Below, in pieces: positions 34,763 through 42,738 of a DNA stretch of 64,000 nucleotides; position 1 is the stretch's first letter; each line of letters starts with the position of its first letter. Below the pieces are notes generated by a model. The model was not told the origin of the DNA. It made no database searches and was given only the letters and a program-made list of their open reading frames with translations. The position numbers were made by a program, and so were the translations under genes. This DNA is from Gammaproteobacteria bacterium (GTDB lineage Bacteria; Pseudomonadota; Gammaproteobacteria; Steroidobacterales; XN24): the NCBI GenBank assembly GCA_024640085.1, contig JAHEFR010000015.1:1-64000 (forward strand). The letters run 5' to 3'.

Positions 34763-36682
34763 TTGAGGCATCGGCACCGGGCAGGTTACCCTTCACCCGG
34801 AAGACTTCGAGGGAAGGTCCTGAAAAAAGAAGAACATACGGCCCGCCCCCAGGGAGCGGGACTCATTGATCGCCTGATCAAGCGTCACGTCATCCAGGCG
34901 GCGGCCATCTATGTCGCGGTCGCCTGGGGCGCGCTGGAAATCCTCATCACGCTGCAGGAGAAGCTGGGCTGGCCGGAGGCCATTTCCACCTGGGCCACGC
35001 GGCTGTTCGTCGCCGGCTTCCCGCTGGCCGTGATCCTTGCCTGGCGGCGAGACATTCAGAGCAAACCTGCCAAGATCGGACTGGTTGGCCTCGCCGTCGC
35101 CGTGGCGGGCGCGGCCCTCTGGCTGACCTGGTCTGCAGGACCCGGTCCCGGTGGCCCGGCGGCCAGGCTGCCGCCGGTGAGCGATGCCATTGCCACCGTC
35201 GCCGTGCTGCCCTTCGAGAACGGCAACGGTGACCCGGCCTACGATTACCTGGCTACCGGGTTTACTGGCGAACTCATCGGCCGCCTGTCCAAGCACCCGG
35301 ATCTGGCGGTGGTCCAGGAGCAATCCATAAACGCGCCCCTGCTGGCCAGCCTCGTCCCGGTTGCGAAAGCCGCGACACTCAATGCCGACTTCCTCGTCGA
35401 GGGCCGGGTGGTGCGGGAAGACAAGTTCATCGAGGTCAGTGCCAGCCTGGAGGATCTCGACGGCCGGGTGCTCTGGTCCGAAGTCCTCAGGGGGCCCTAC
35501 TCGGCCGAAGACGTGATCGCCATGCAGCGGCGGATCAGCGGGGAGATCAGCCGCGTCCTGGGCACCGCGCTGGACGCGCCGGTCTACTGCGGTGAGACCG
35601 CTGATCTGGACGCCATGGAGCTCTATTACCGTGGCCGCATGAAAGTCGGGACGCGCATTACCGAGACCATGGAAGACGGCATGGAACTGCTCAAGCAGGC
35701 GGTTGAGACTGACCCCTACTACGGTCGGGCCTGGAGTGAACTCGGCGGCGCGCAGCTGGTGATGGCGGGTCGGATGATGGACCCGGTCGACGGAGACCGG
35801 CAGCGTGCCGGCATGCTCAGGTCCATGGCCATGACGTCGTTCCGTCGTGCCCTGGACATCTGCCCGACCATCGGTGGTGCCTACAAAGTCATCGTGCCAC
35901 CCTACGAGGGGATCGACAACGAGTCCATCGATCAGGAGATGCAGTTTCGGGATTCCCTGGCCATGGATCCCAATGACGCGGGCCTGCTGCGGCATTACGC
36001 CTTCCACCTGATGCAGCACGGCTTGAACGAGGAGGCCGTCGAGGCGATGCAGCGTGCCTACGAAAACGAACCCCTGATGCCGATGATGCCGCGCCAGCTG
36101 GCCCATGCGCTGATGAAGGCAGGTCGTTGCGACGAGGCGCTCCCGCTGGCAGCGGAAGCCGAAGAGATGGGCGGCCAGCCCGCAGTCGGTATCGAGGGTC
36201 CCTGCGCCCAGCAGCGGAGAAACCTCGAAGCGCTGCAGGGTGCGTTCCGGGGTTATGTCAGTGTCGGCATGGGATTCCCTTTCGAGGCGCTGGAACTGGC
36301 CCCGGAGGACATGGCCGAGGCCGTGCTGGTCGAGGGCCATCCCCTGCGGCCGGTCATCGCCGACAGGATGCGGGCGCTATGGGAAGAGAACCCGGACCCG
36401 GCGAAGAACATGCACATTTACTGGATAGTCGCTACGGCAACCCATATCGGCGACCTGGACCTGGCCTTCGAGATCCTCGACACCATCGCCCACGAAGACG
36501 GGTTCTATCCCTATACCATCGCATGGTCTCCCCTGTTCGAGGCCGAGGAGACCAGCAGCCGCCTGCGCTCCGACCCACGCTTCGTTGAACTGATCGAAAA
36601 GGCAGGTTACCCGGAATATTGGCGGAAATATGGCTGGCCCACGGGCTGCAGATCCGACGGAGACGACTTCCGCTGTTTCTGA
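34763..36682 (+). CDS. Divergent TolB-like/TPR membrane protein (copy 5)
   Basis: This copy of up to 639 residues has a related but divergent N-terminal module (LIDRLIKRHVIQAAAIYVAVAWGALEIL, a second helix, AWRRDIQSKP instead of TPEGLKRE, then a third helix). A TolB-like domain follows (TVAVLPFENGNGDPAYDYLATGFTGELIGRL to VLWSEVLRGPYSAED), then TPR-like helical repeats. It ends in a short Cys-containing tail. The start is unclear: the frame opens with TTG at 34763, and GGGAAGG precedes a CTG near 34820, but no ATG is well placed. Two intrinsic-type terminators follow the stop. Confidence 0.7.
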   Translation: MRHRHRAGYPSPGRLRGKVLKKEEHTARPQGAGLIDRLIKRHVIQAAAIYVAVAWGALEILITLQEKLGWPEAISTWATRLFVAGFPLAVILAWRRDIQSKPAKIGLVGLAVAVAGAALWLTWSAGPGPGGPAARLPPVSDAIATVAVLPFENGNGDPAYDYLATGFTGELIGRLSKHPDLAVVQEQSINAPLLASLVPVAKAATLNADFLVEGRVVREDKFIEVSASLEDLDGRVLWSEVLRGPYSAEDVIAMQRRISGEISRVLGTALDAPVYCGETADLDAMELYYRGRMKVGTRITETMEDGMELLKQAVETDPYYGRAWSELGGAQLVMAGRMMDPVDGDRQRAGMLRSMAMTSFRRALDICPTIGGAYKVIVPPYEGIDNESIDQEMQFRDSLAMDPNDAGLLRHYAFHLMQHGLNEEAVEAMQRAYENEPLMPMMPRQLAHALMKAGRCDEALPLAAEAEEMGGQPAVGIEGPCAQQRRNLEALQGAFRGYVSVGMGFPFEALELAPEDMAEAVLVEGHPLRPVIADRMRALWEENPDPAKNMHIYWIVATATHIGDLDLAFEILDTIAHEDGFYPYTIAWSPLFEAEETSSRLRSDPRFVELIEKAGYPEYWRKYGWPTGCRSDGDDFRCF

Positions 36683-36757
36683 GGGCGTGACCCGGGGCTG
36701 CAGCGACACCACGGACCAGCCGGCCGCGCCGCTCTCTGTGGGTGTCCCTTTTCGGCG

Positions 36758-36783
36758 GCGGATTTATTCCTCCGCTTTTTTTT
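36758..36783 (+). terminator. Rho-independent terminator of TolB/TPR copy 5
   Basis: GCGGA-N8-TCCGC forms a short stem followed by eight T residues (36776-36783), 75 bp after the stop of the plus-strand TolB/TPR gene. Confidence 0.65.
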
Positions 36784-36876
36784 GAATCCATCGCGGCCGC
36801 GCCCGCGAAAGGAATCAGAGCAGGTGCACCGGTGTCTTGCTCCCCCGATCCGGAGCCTCAAAGACCCCCGCGCCGG

Positions 36877-37986
36877 TCACCTGTCACTCTCTGTCGATTG
36901 CGCCGGCCTATTGAGCCGGCGCTTTTTTTCCACGACCGGTTCGCCGGGCGTAAAGACCGTCACGCCCTCGGCGACCGCCTGTCCCGGACCCATTCCCCCG
37001 ACGATGAGGAACCGCTCCCCCAGCTCCAGCAGTCCCCGGTGATCCATAGACGGCCATGGCAGCTGGCCAAGCTCCACCCACGCGCCGGACCCGGGCCGGT
37101 GGCCGAAAATCCGGTCGGAAGGGGAAGAGGCCAGGCCGTCGTAACCGATGCCGTCATAGTTGTAGGGGTTGCCGCTGCCGCCGGCGAACACCACCATGCC
37201 CAGCCGCTCGCTGCCCGTGGCCGCCATGCGGTAGGTGGCCGGGCCGCCGTGGTGAGGAATCTTCCGCCAATCGATGCGGGCTGGATCGCCGGGATCGATT
37301 GCCCCCAGGTAGCAGGCTGGCACCGCTACGAATCGACGGCCGCCATCCGGATTCTGACGGACGCCCACGCCGTCGCAGATCACCGCCATGCCACCTGCCG
37401 CCCCACCGGCGTGGCCAAACACAGGCTCGCCCGGGAAGGGGGTTGCCTGGAACCAGCGATCCGTGTCCGCGTCGTAGACCTGCACCAGGTCCACGTTGTG
37501 GTCGTCGTGCCACCCGCTCACCAGATACACGAACCGGTCCCGGTAGACGAAAGACACCGCATCGTCCACAGCCACCGGCATCGGCGCCGCCGGGCGATAC
37601 TCGTCGCGCTCGGGGTCGAAACGGTGCACCAGGTTTACCGAGACTTCCGCGCCATCCGCTGCGACGGTGTAACCGCCGATGATGATGACCTCAGACCCGA
37701 TGCCCACTGCCGTGGCGGCGAGCCTGCCGCCGGGCCCGGGCACATCCCTCATCCGTTGCCACGCCGGGTCGCCTAGGCGGAGGCGGTAGGCGGCGACGGA
37801 GGTGTCACGCCAGGTCTTGCCCGGCCCCAGACCGAGGAAACTCGTCAGGTAGGTGTCTTCGCCGACCTGAACCCGGGCGACGGCGTTGTTAGTGATCGGT
37901 TCCGGCAGGGGCGGGATCCCGGGTCCGGCGGCGATGGCAGCAAGCCATCCGGCCAGCAGCGGCACGGCCAGGCCAAGGCTTCCCAT
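36877..37986 (-). CDS. Secreted kelch-repeat protein
   Basis: Starting at ATG 37986, the 369-residue protein has a signal peptide (MGSLGLAVPLLAGWLAAIAAG) and a beta-propeller of kelch-type blades, seen as recurring GG-containing turns: IIIGGYTV, LVSGWHDD, VFAGGSGN and LIVGGMG. Each is preceded by strands with conserved aromatic residues. Such periplasmic propellers include N-acetylneuraminate epimerases and galactose-oxidase-like folds, but no catalytic set is recognisable. It follows the DDAH-like gene by 11 bp and is probably co-transcribed. The C-terminal coding end overlaps a plus-strand terminator. Confidence 0.75.
   Translation of the reverse strand: MGSLGLAVPLLAGWLAAIAAGPGIPPLPEPITNNAVARVQVGEDTYLTSFLGLGPGKTWRDTSVAAYRLRLGDPAWQRMRDVPGPGGRLAATAVGIGSEVIIIGGYTVAADGAEVSVNLVHRFDPERDEYRPAAPMPVAVDDAVSFVYRDRFVYLVSGWHDDHNVDLVQVYDADTDRWFQATPFPGEPVFGHAGGAAGGMAVICDGVGVRQNPDGGRRFVAVPACYLGAIDPGDPARIDWRKIPHHGGPATYRMAATGSERLGMVVFAGGSGNPYNYDGIGYDGLASSPSDRIFGHRPGSGAWVELGQLPWPSMDHRGLLELGERFLIVGGMGPGQAVAEGVTVFTPGEPVVEKKRRLNRPAQSTESDR
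36900..36929 (+). terminator. Strong plus-strand intrinsic terminator inside the kelch gene 3' end
   Basis: GCGCCGGC-N7-GCCGGCGC, an 8-bp perfect stem, is followed by seven T residues. It points in the plus direction although it lies in the last codons of the minus-strand kelch gene. It is the second T-tailed hairpin within 175 bp in the same direction. Confidence 0.7.
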
Positions 37987-37997
37987 CCCGCCTCGTC

Positions 37998-38825
37998 TCA
38001 CGCCCTCTTCGGCTCGGTGAGCTTCAGAGTGAGGCACTTGGCGGAGCCACCGGCCTTGAGGAACTCCGACAGGGAGATCTGGGTGACGAAGAACCCCTTT
38101 TCTTCCAGGGCGGGGATCAGGCGACCCCGGGTGCGGTGGAGGAAGATGCGATCGCCCACGTTGACTGCATTGCAGGCGAAGTGGCCGGCATTCTGGACGC
38201 TGACGGCGATGCGCTTCTCCTTCGGCACGCGCTTCTCGATCTCGGCTCGGGACGCCTCGTCGAAGGCAGGCGGATGGTAAAGCAGGTACCCGCCTTCCAG
38301 GGGGCACAAACAGGTGTCGATGTGATAGAAACGCTCATCCACCAGCCGGATGGAAACCATCTCCAGGTCGAACCATTTGGCGATATGGGCGTGGGCCTCG
38401 ATCTCGGTGCGGAAACCGTATCCGGTCCAGAGCCACGGACCGCCGCGATCCACCAGGGCGTCGCCGGCGCCCTCGAAGCCGATGTCCTCGGGCAGGTCGT
38501 AAAGCTCGAAGCCGTTGTCGGCAAACCAGCGCTTGTAGTAGGGCTCTTCCGGGCGGCGCTCCATGGGCATGAAGTGGCTGGCGATCGCCCTGTTGCCGTA
38601 CACCACGCCGGCGTTGGCGGTGAACACCATGTCAGGCAGGCCCTTCCTGGGTTCCATGATGACCACGTCGGCGACCTGGGAGATGGACCAGCGCAGAATC
38701 TCCCACTGGATCCTCGCCCGGTCGGCATCCACCGGGCCCTCGTTTCCGTCCATCCAGGGGTTGATCACGTAATCCACCTCGAAATGCTCGGGAGGACACA
38801 TCAGAATCCGGGTTCGGTCACTCAT
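37998..38825 (-). CDS. DDAH/amidinotransferase-like guanidino-modifying hydrolase
   Basis: This 275-residue protein belongs to the arginine-deiminase superfamily. PDMVFTANAGVVYGNRAIAS and GFEGAGDALVDR are substrate-binding strands; FYHIDTCLCPL contains the catalytic His; AGGSAKCLTLKL near the C-terminus holds the nucleophilic Cys. It most resembles dimethylarginine dimethylaminohydrolase-type enzymes (COG1834), which would give citrulline from methylated arginine, but amidinotransferase or deiminase activity is not excluded. It is divergent from the CMD gene across a region with a small inverted repeat and precedes the kelch gene. Confidence 0.8.
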   Translation of the reverse strand: MSDRTRILMCPPEHFEVDYVINPWMDGNEGPVDADRARIQWEILRWSISQVADVVIMEPRKGLPDMVFTANAGVVYGNRAIASHFMPMERRPEEPYYKRWFADNGFELYDLPEDIGFEGAGDALVDRGGPWLWTGYGFRTEIEAHAHIAKWFDLEMVSIRLVDERFYHIDTCLCPLEGGYLLYHPPAFDEASRAEIEKRVPKEKRIAVSVQNAGHFACNAVNVGDRIFLHRTRGRLIPALEEKGFFVTQISLSEFLKAGGSAKCLTLKLTEPKRA

Positions 38826-38887
38826 AGGGCATGCCTGTCCATGGGGTCCGGAAACGCTCCGGGGGTTTGGCGCGGATTTTACTGAAT

Positions 38888-38901
38888 ACTATGCGAATAG
38901 T
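38888..38901. promoter_or_regulatory. Inverted repeat in divergent promoter region
   Basis: ACTAT-GCGA-ATAGT is a perfect 5-bp-arm inverted repeat, about 48 bp before the CMD start and 62 bp before the DDAH-like start. It may be an operator or part of a -10 region; no regulator gene is adjacent. Confidence 0.3.
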
Positions 38902-38948
38902 CGCCGCCGGTTTCCGGCGCCGGACCTTTGCCACTAGGAGAAACTGCA

Positions 38949-39305
38949 ATGGGTGCGAAACTGGATGAATTTGACGCCTACCGGGCAAAGATGAACGAGC
39001 GGATCCTCGACCTGGACAACCGGGTGATCAAACGCATCTTCTCGGTGGACTCCCTTGCCTACACCGCGGACGGCCGCCTGCCCCGCCAGACCCGCGAACT
39101 TCTGGGGCTGGTCGCCTCCCTGGTGCTCCGATGCGACGACTGCGTCCGGTACCACGTGGCCGAGTCCGTGCGTGCGGGCCTGGGCAGGGAGGAGATCGTG
39201 GAGGCCATGAGTATCGGCCTGGTGGTGGGCGGCACCATCGTGATCCCTCATCTCCGTCGGGCCGTGGAGTTCCTGGACGAGGTGCTGGAATCGGCTGTCG
39301 ACTAG
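38949..39305 (+). CDS. Carboxymuconolactone decarboxylase / AhpD-like protein
   Basis: The 118-residue protein contains RELLGLVASLVLRCDDCVRYHVAESVRAG, the CxxC...H signature of the CMD/AhpD family; such proteins act as small thiol peroxidase-associated or decarboxylase-like helical proteins. The CxxC pair suggests redox activity of the AhpD kind rather than lactone decarboxylation. The ATG at 38949 follows AGGAGAAACTGCA. Its stop overlaps the convergent CtlX-like gene by 4 bp. Confidence 0.8.
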   Translation: MGAKLDEFDAYRAKMNERILDLDNRVIKRIFSVDSLAYTADGRLPRQTRELLGLVASLVLRCDDCVRYHVAESVRAGLGREEIVEAMSIGLVVGGTIVIPHLRRAVEFLDEVLESAVD

Positions 39306-40282
39306 AGCCTGTTACCTCTATCGACCGGGCTCTGGACCTCGGGCCGGCGCGGCAGGTGGATCTCGGCCAGCATGCAGCGGACGCTGCCCCCGGCGCTGCG
39401 TTCGATATCGTGGATGGGCGCGGACACGATGCGCCCGTGGCGCCGCAGGCGCGCCGCCTGGCCCTCGGTCAGCGCCTCCTCCGCCTGGCGGGACATGACG
39501 ATCAGCCGGCTGCCGTCTGCCGCTTCCAGCTGGAGGCAGTTGCCCAGGAATCGGCCCAGCTGTGACTCTTCGATGGAGATAATCTCATTCCCCGTATCGC
39601 CCAGCTTGCGAAGCACCGCCTGACGCTGTGCCGGGTCCCGGATGGTCTCGTCGCAGATCACGGCGAAGCCGTCGCCCAGGCTCATCATTACGTTGGTGTG
39701 GTAGATGGCGTGACCGTCCCGGTCGAGAGCATCGAAAGCGATCAATTCGTACTCCAGCCGCTGGCCGAATTCCGCCAGCCCCTCCAGCGTGGTCCGGGGC
39801 GACAGGGCCGCGTAGGCCACACGATGGTGGCGGTCCAGGATCAGGCTGCCGGTGCCTTCCAGGAAATGGCCGGACTCCGCCTCCCCGGTCAGGTCGAAGA
39901 CGCGGTCCACCCGGTAGCCGCGATCCCGGCTCAGGCGCTCGATGATGTCCGGCCGGACCTCTGCGCGGCGGTTCGGCGCCATCATGGGATAGAAAACCAC
40001 GGTCCCGTCGGCGTGGAAGCTGACCCAGTTGTTGGGAAAGATGGAATCCGGCGTATCCGGCTCCGGCCGGTCGGGCTCCACCACGACCGAGACACCGGCG
40101 GCGCGGAGCGTGTCCACCAGGCCCTGGAACTGGGACGCGGCCGCGCGCTGTTCCACGGCCCGGCTCACGGACCCCGGGTCCGCCTGGAACTGATTGGACG
40201 CAGCGGTCTGAGGGTTACTGCGAAAGGCCACGGGCCTGATCATCAGGACCGTCGTTGCCAGTTGCCGTTCTGCTACACACAT
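39302..40282 (-). CDS. ctlX: CtlX-type citrulline utilisation hydrolase
   Basis: The product of about 315-326 residues is an arginine-deiminase-superfamily hydrolase of the CtlX group. MIRPVAFRSNPQTAASNQFQ opens the domain, DSIFPNNWVSFHADG supplies the acidic binding residues, GHAIYHTNVMMSLGDGFAVIC the catalytic His, and SAGGSVRCMLAEIHLP the nucleophilic Cys. CtlX is reported in citrulline-degradation clusters. The conserved domain begins about 12 residues into the frame (MIRPVAF, near 40231-40249), so the start may be later than 40282. It lies near the DDAH-like enzyme, which could supply citrulline. Confidence 0.8.
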   Translation of the reverse strand: MCVAERQLATTVLMIRPVAFRSNPQTAASNQFQADPGSVSRAVEQRAAASQFQGLVDTLRAAGVSVVVEPDRPEPDTPDSIFPNNWVSFHADGTVVFYPMMAPNRRAEVRPDIIERLSRDRGYRVDRVFDLTGEAESGHFLEGTGSLILDRHHRVAYAALSPRTTLEGLAEFGQRLEYELIAFDALDRDGHAIYHTNVMMSLGDGFAVICDETIRDPAQRQAVLRKLGDTGNEIISIEESQLGRFLGNCLQLEAADGSRLIVMSRQAEEALTEGQAARLRRHGRIVSAPIHDIERSAGGSVRCMLAEIHLPRRPEVQSPVDRGNRL

Positions 40283-40336
40283 CCGCGGATTCTATCCCCG
40301 GTCGAAGCCCCCGAGATAGTCGGGGCCATTGCCGTG

Positions 40337-40719
40337 CTAGATATCCTGGTCCGGCCCCACGACCAGCTCACTCGGCGCCCGGGAGGAGACCACCACACCG
40401 CCCGGTCGCTCTGCCGTCACCGCCCGCGGCACCGATTCCCCAGCGTTCAGTCTGGCGCGGATCTGGACGACGATGTCGGGGCCAGCCAGTGATCCGCCAC
40501 GGTCTCCAGACGCTTGCGCAGATCCTCCGGCACCGGCCTGGATTCAAGGTCCGAGATTGCGACTGCCGCGGCCACCCGGTCAATGGCGTCATCGTCGTAG
40601 TCCCGGTGCCTGCAGGACAACCTGGTCAGTTCCTTGCTCGATTCGCGGGAAAGACCGTCGATCGCGCGCTCCACCAGCAGATCGACGACGCGCTCGTCGG
40701 CGAGAAACCCGGGGGTCAT
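40337..40719 (-). pseudogene. ECF-sigma partner gene with probable frameshift near 40475-40484
   Basis: The gene overlaps the sigma-factor stop (ATGA), so it is probably its regulator. In frame it gives 90 residues (MTPGFLADERVVDLLVERAI to HWLAPTSSSRSAPD). From the GGGGCC region onwards, a neighbouring frame gives a more credible continuation, DIVVQIRARLNAGESVPRAV to GPDQDI, ending at TAG 40337. One missing base at the GGGG run (40475-40484) would restore a product of about 127 residues. No zinc-binding HxxxCxxC anti-sigma motif or membrane helix is visible, so an anti-sigma role is inferred only from position. Confidence 0.5.
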
Positions 40720-41291
40720 GCTTCCGGGCCCTCAGCCCCGGAATCCACCTCCATCATCTCGCGGACCTTGATCAGCCCGCGGCGCATCTGGGTCTTGACC
40801 GTTCCCAGGGGCATGCCCGTGTGTTCGGCGATCTCACTGTGGCTCAAGCCCCTGATCAATCCCAGTTCCAGCACTTTCTGCTGGGCGGGCCTGAGCGTCT
40901 CCAGCGCCCTGGCCGCCAGGGTGGCCTCGGTGCTGACTTCCTGGTTATGTCCCACGTCCCCGGCCAGGTTCAGGCCGGGCTCGTCCACCGACTCCGTATA
41001 GGGCTGCCGCCCCTGCTTGCGCAGTCGATCGATCAGTCGCCGCCTGGCGATCGTGGCCACGAACACGGTCTCGGTTCCGAGGCTGGCGTTGAACCGGCCG
41101 GCGTTCTGCCATATCTCCACAAATATTTCCTGGACCGCATCTTCCGCGTCCTGAGGCGAGGAAAGGGTCCGGCGCGCGAGCGACCAGACCAGGCCGCTGA
41201 AGCGGTCCAGACATTCCTTCACGGCTGCTTGCTCGCCCGCGGCGACGCGCTCCAGCACCGGAACTTCAGCTTGTTCCGTCGATTCAGTCAT
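40716..41291 (-). CDS. ECF-family RNA polymerase sigma factor
   Basis: This 191-residue protein has sigma-70 region 2 (FSGLVWSLARRTLSSPQDAEDAVQEIFVEIWQNAGRF) and region 4 (LRPAQQKVLELGLIRGLSHSEIAEHTGMPLGTVKTQMRRGLIKVREMM) joined by a short linker, the layout of ECF sigma factors of the RpoE/SigK kind. It directs RNA polymerase to a small regulon in response to a signal. It is followed, with a 4-bp overlap, by the frameshifted partner gene, and is preceded by the AI-2E-type permease on the same strand 266 bp away. Confidence 0.9.
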   Translation of the reverse strand: MTESTEQAEVPVLERVAAGEQAAVKECLDRFSGLVWSLARRTLSSPQDAEDAVQEIFVEIWQNAGRFNASLGTETVFVATIARRRLIDRLRKQGRQPYTESVDEPGLNLAGDVGHNQEVSTEATLAARALETLRPAQQKVLELGLIRGLSHSEIAEHTGMPLGTVKTQMRRGLIKVREMMEVDSGAEGPEA

Positions 41292-41557
41292 TCAGTTCCA
41301 CACGTCCAGGCTATTCAACGCCGCCACCAAGGCCGACCCGCGTGCCCCGGATTGTCGCATGGAATGCGGTCGCACCGACCCCCTGGCGCCGCTTGGTTCC
41401 CGCAACGTCACCCGAGCCCGCAGACTTGCCAGGCAGCGGCCGGGAATGGCGAGTGTCTCGTCGTCGACGGTGGCTGCCGCACGGGCCGTTCCCTCGTCAC
41501 GAGACGTCGGCCACCGACCGCGGGAGATTGGTGCTCCAGGTCCATTCCAGTGATCGG

Positions 41558-42661
41558 CTATCCTGACGACGGCACTTGCCCGGGCTCAGACGCCTCCGCC
41601 GACGCGTTCAGATCCCCGGCTTTGACCTTCATCCACTCGGTGAGGATGCTGTGGCCCACCGCCAGCAGGGTCGGGCCCAGGAAGATGCCCAGGAAACCGA
41701 AGGCCATCATGCCGCCGAGGAGACCCAGCAGGATCATGAGGAAGTGGAGTTGGGACTCCCTGCCGATGAACAGTGGCTTGAGAACGTTATCGGACATGCC
41801 CACCGCCACCCCACCCCAGGCCACAAGGAAGATGGCGGATACCAGGTGCCCCTGGGCCAGGAGCCAGAAGGCGGCCGGACCCCAGACCAGGATCGGCCCG
41901 GCGGGCAGGAAGGCGGCGAAGCCTGCGATCACTCCCAGTACCATGGCGCCGGGGATGCCTGTGATGGCGAGCCCGACGGCGGTCAGCAAACCCTGGGCGA
42001 ATGCCGTGCCGACAGTGCCGTAGACCACACCCTTCATCGTGCCTTCGGCGACCTGCAGCACTCTCGACGAGCGTTCACCCCCTATTCGGTTAGCGATATG
42101 GACCAGGTCGCGACCCGCTTCCTCGCCGTCTCGATAGAGGAAGAAAAGGGTCAGGAGGCCGATGGAGAGTTCGAACACTGCCCGCCCGATCCGGGCGCCG
42201 GCCTGCACCAGCCAGTTCCCCACCGGCTGTATGACTTTGGGCACGTATTGTCCCAGCGAAATCGTGCCCTCGGCGATGTCCCGCCACAGCGCCGCCAGAC
42301 GTTCTCCCACCAGCGGCAGGCCCGCCAACCAGGCCGGCGCCGTCGGCGTCCCCTCGGCAAAGAAGGCGCGGACACGCTGGACGAATCCGCCTGCATCCTC
42401 GGCCAGGCTGAACGCCAGCACGACCATCGGGACCAGCAGCACCAACACCAGCAGCAGTATCATCAGGGAAGCCGCCAGTGTCCTCCGGCCTTTGACCGCC
42501 GCCTGCAGCCTCAGGAACGCCGGCCAGGTGACCAGGGCCAGGATCAGGGCCCAGAGGATCGGCGCCAGGAAAGGAAGCAGCACGACAAAACACCCGGACG
42601 CCAGCGCCGCAAGCAGCAACATGGCGATCGGTCGTTCGACGCTCCCCTTGTCGATGGCCAT
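41558..42661 (-). CDS. AI-2E/PerM-family permease
   Basis: The 367-residue membrane protein has about eight predicted helices and the AI-2E transporter (PF01594) pattern: LLLAALASGCFVVLLPFLAPILWALILALVTWP at the N-terminus, a large soluble segment after the first helices, and GVVYGTVGTAFAQGLLTAVGLAITGIP, then a C-terminal helix pair with AFGFLGIFLGPTLLAVG. Members export small molecules or act as Na+/H+ antiporters; the name reflects the family, not a proven autoinducer role. Start and end agree with the usual length. It is divergent from dacB. Confidence 0.8.
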   Translation of the reverse strand: MAIDKGSVERPIAMLLLAALASGCFVVLLPFLAPILWALILALVTWPAFLRLQAAVKGRRTLAASLMILLLVLVLLVPMVVLAFSLAEDAGGFVQRVRAFFAEGTPTAPAWLAGLPLVGERLAALWRDIAEGTISLGQYVPKVIQPVGNWLVQAGARIGRAVFELSIGLLTLFFLYRDGEEAGRDLVHIANRIGGERSSRVLQVAEGTMKGVVYGTVGTAFAQGLLTAVGLAITGIPGAMVLGVIAGFAAFLPAGPILVWGPAAFWLLAQGHLVSAIFLVAWGGVAVGMSDNVLKPLFIGRESQLHFLMILLGLLGGMMAFGFLGIFLGPTLLAVGHSILTEWMKVKAGDLNASAEASEPGQVPSSG

Positions 42662-42738
42662 CGGAACCCCTCTACTCCGTGGCGGTCGATGTCATTGTCC
42701 CTGCGCTCGTCGATATAATCCACCGCGACCGGCAGCTT

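Noticed and set aside
34763-34830. Firm start codon for TolB/TPR copy 5
   Set aside because: TTG at 34763 and CTG near 34820 are both possible, but neither has decisive support, so the start is left open.
39698-42023. Long plus-strand frames over ctlX, sigma and permease genes
   Set aside because: All three minus-strand genes have clear family motifs and normal lengths; the plus frames are low-complexity Arg/Pro-rich.
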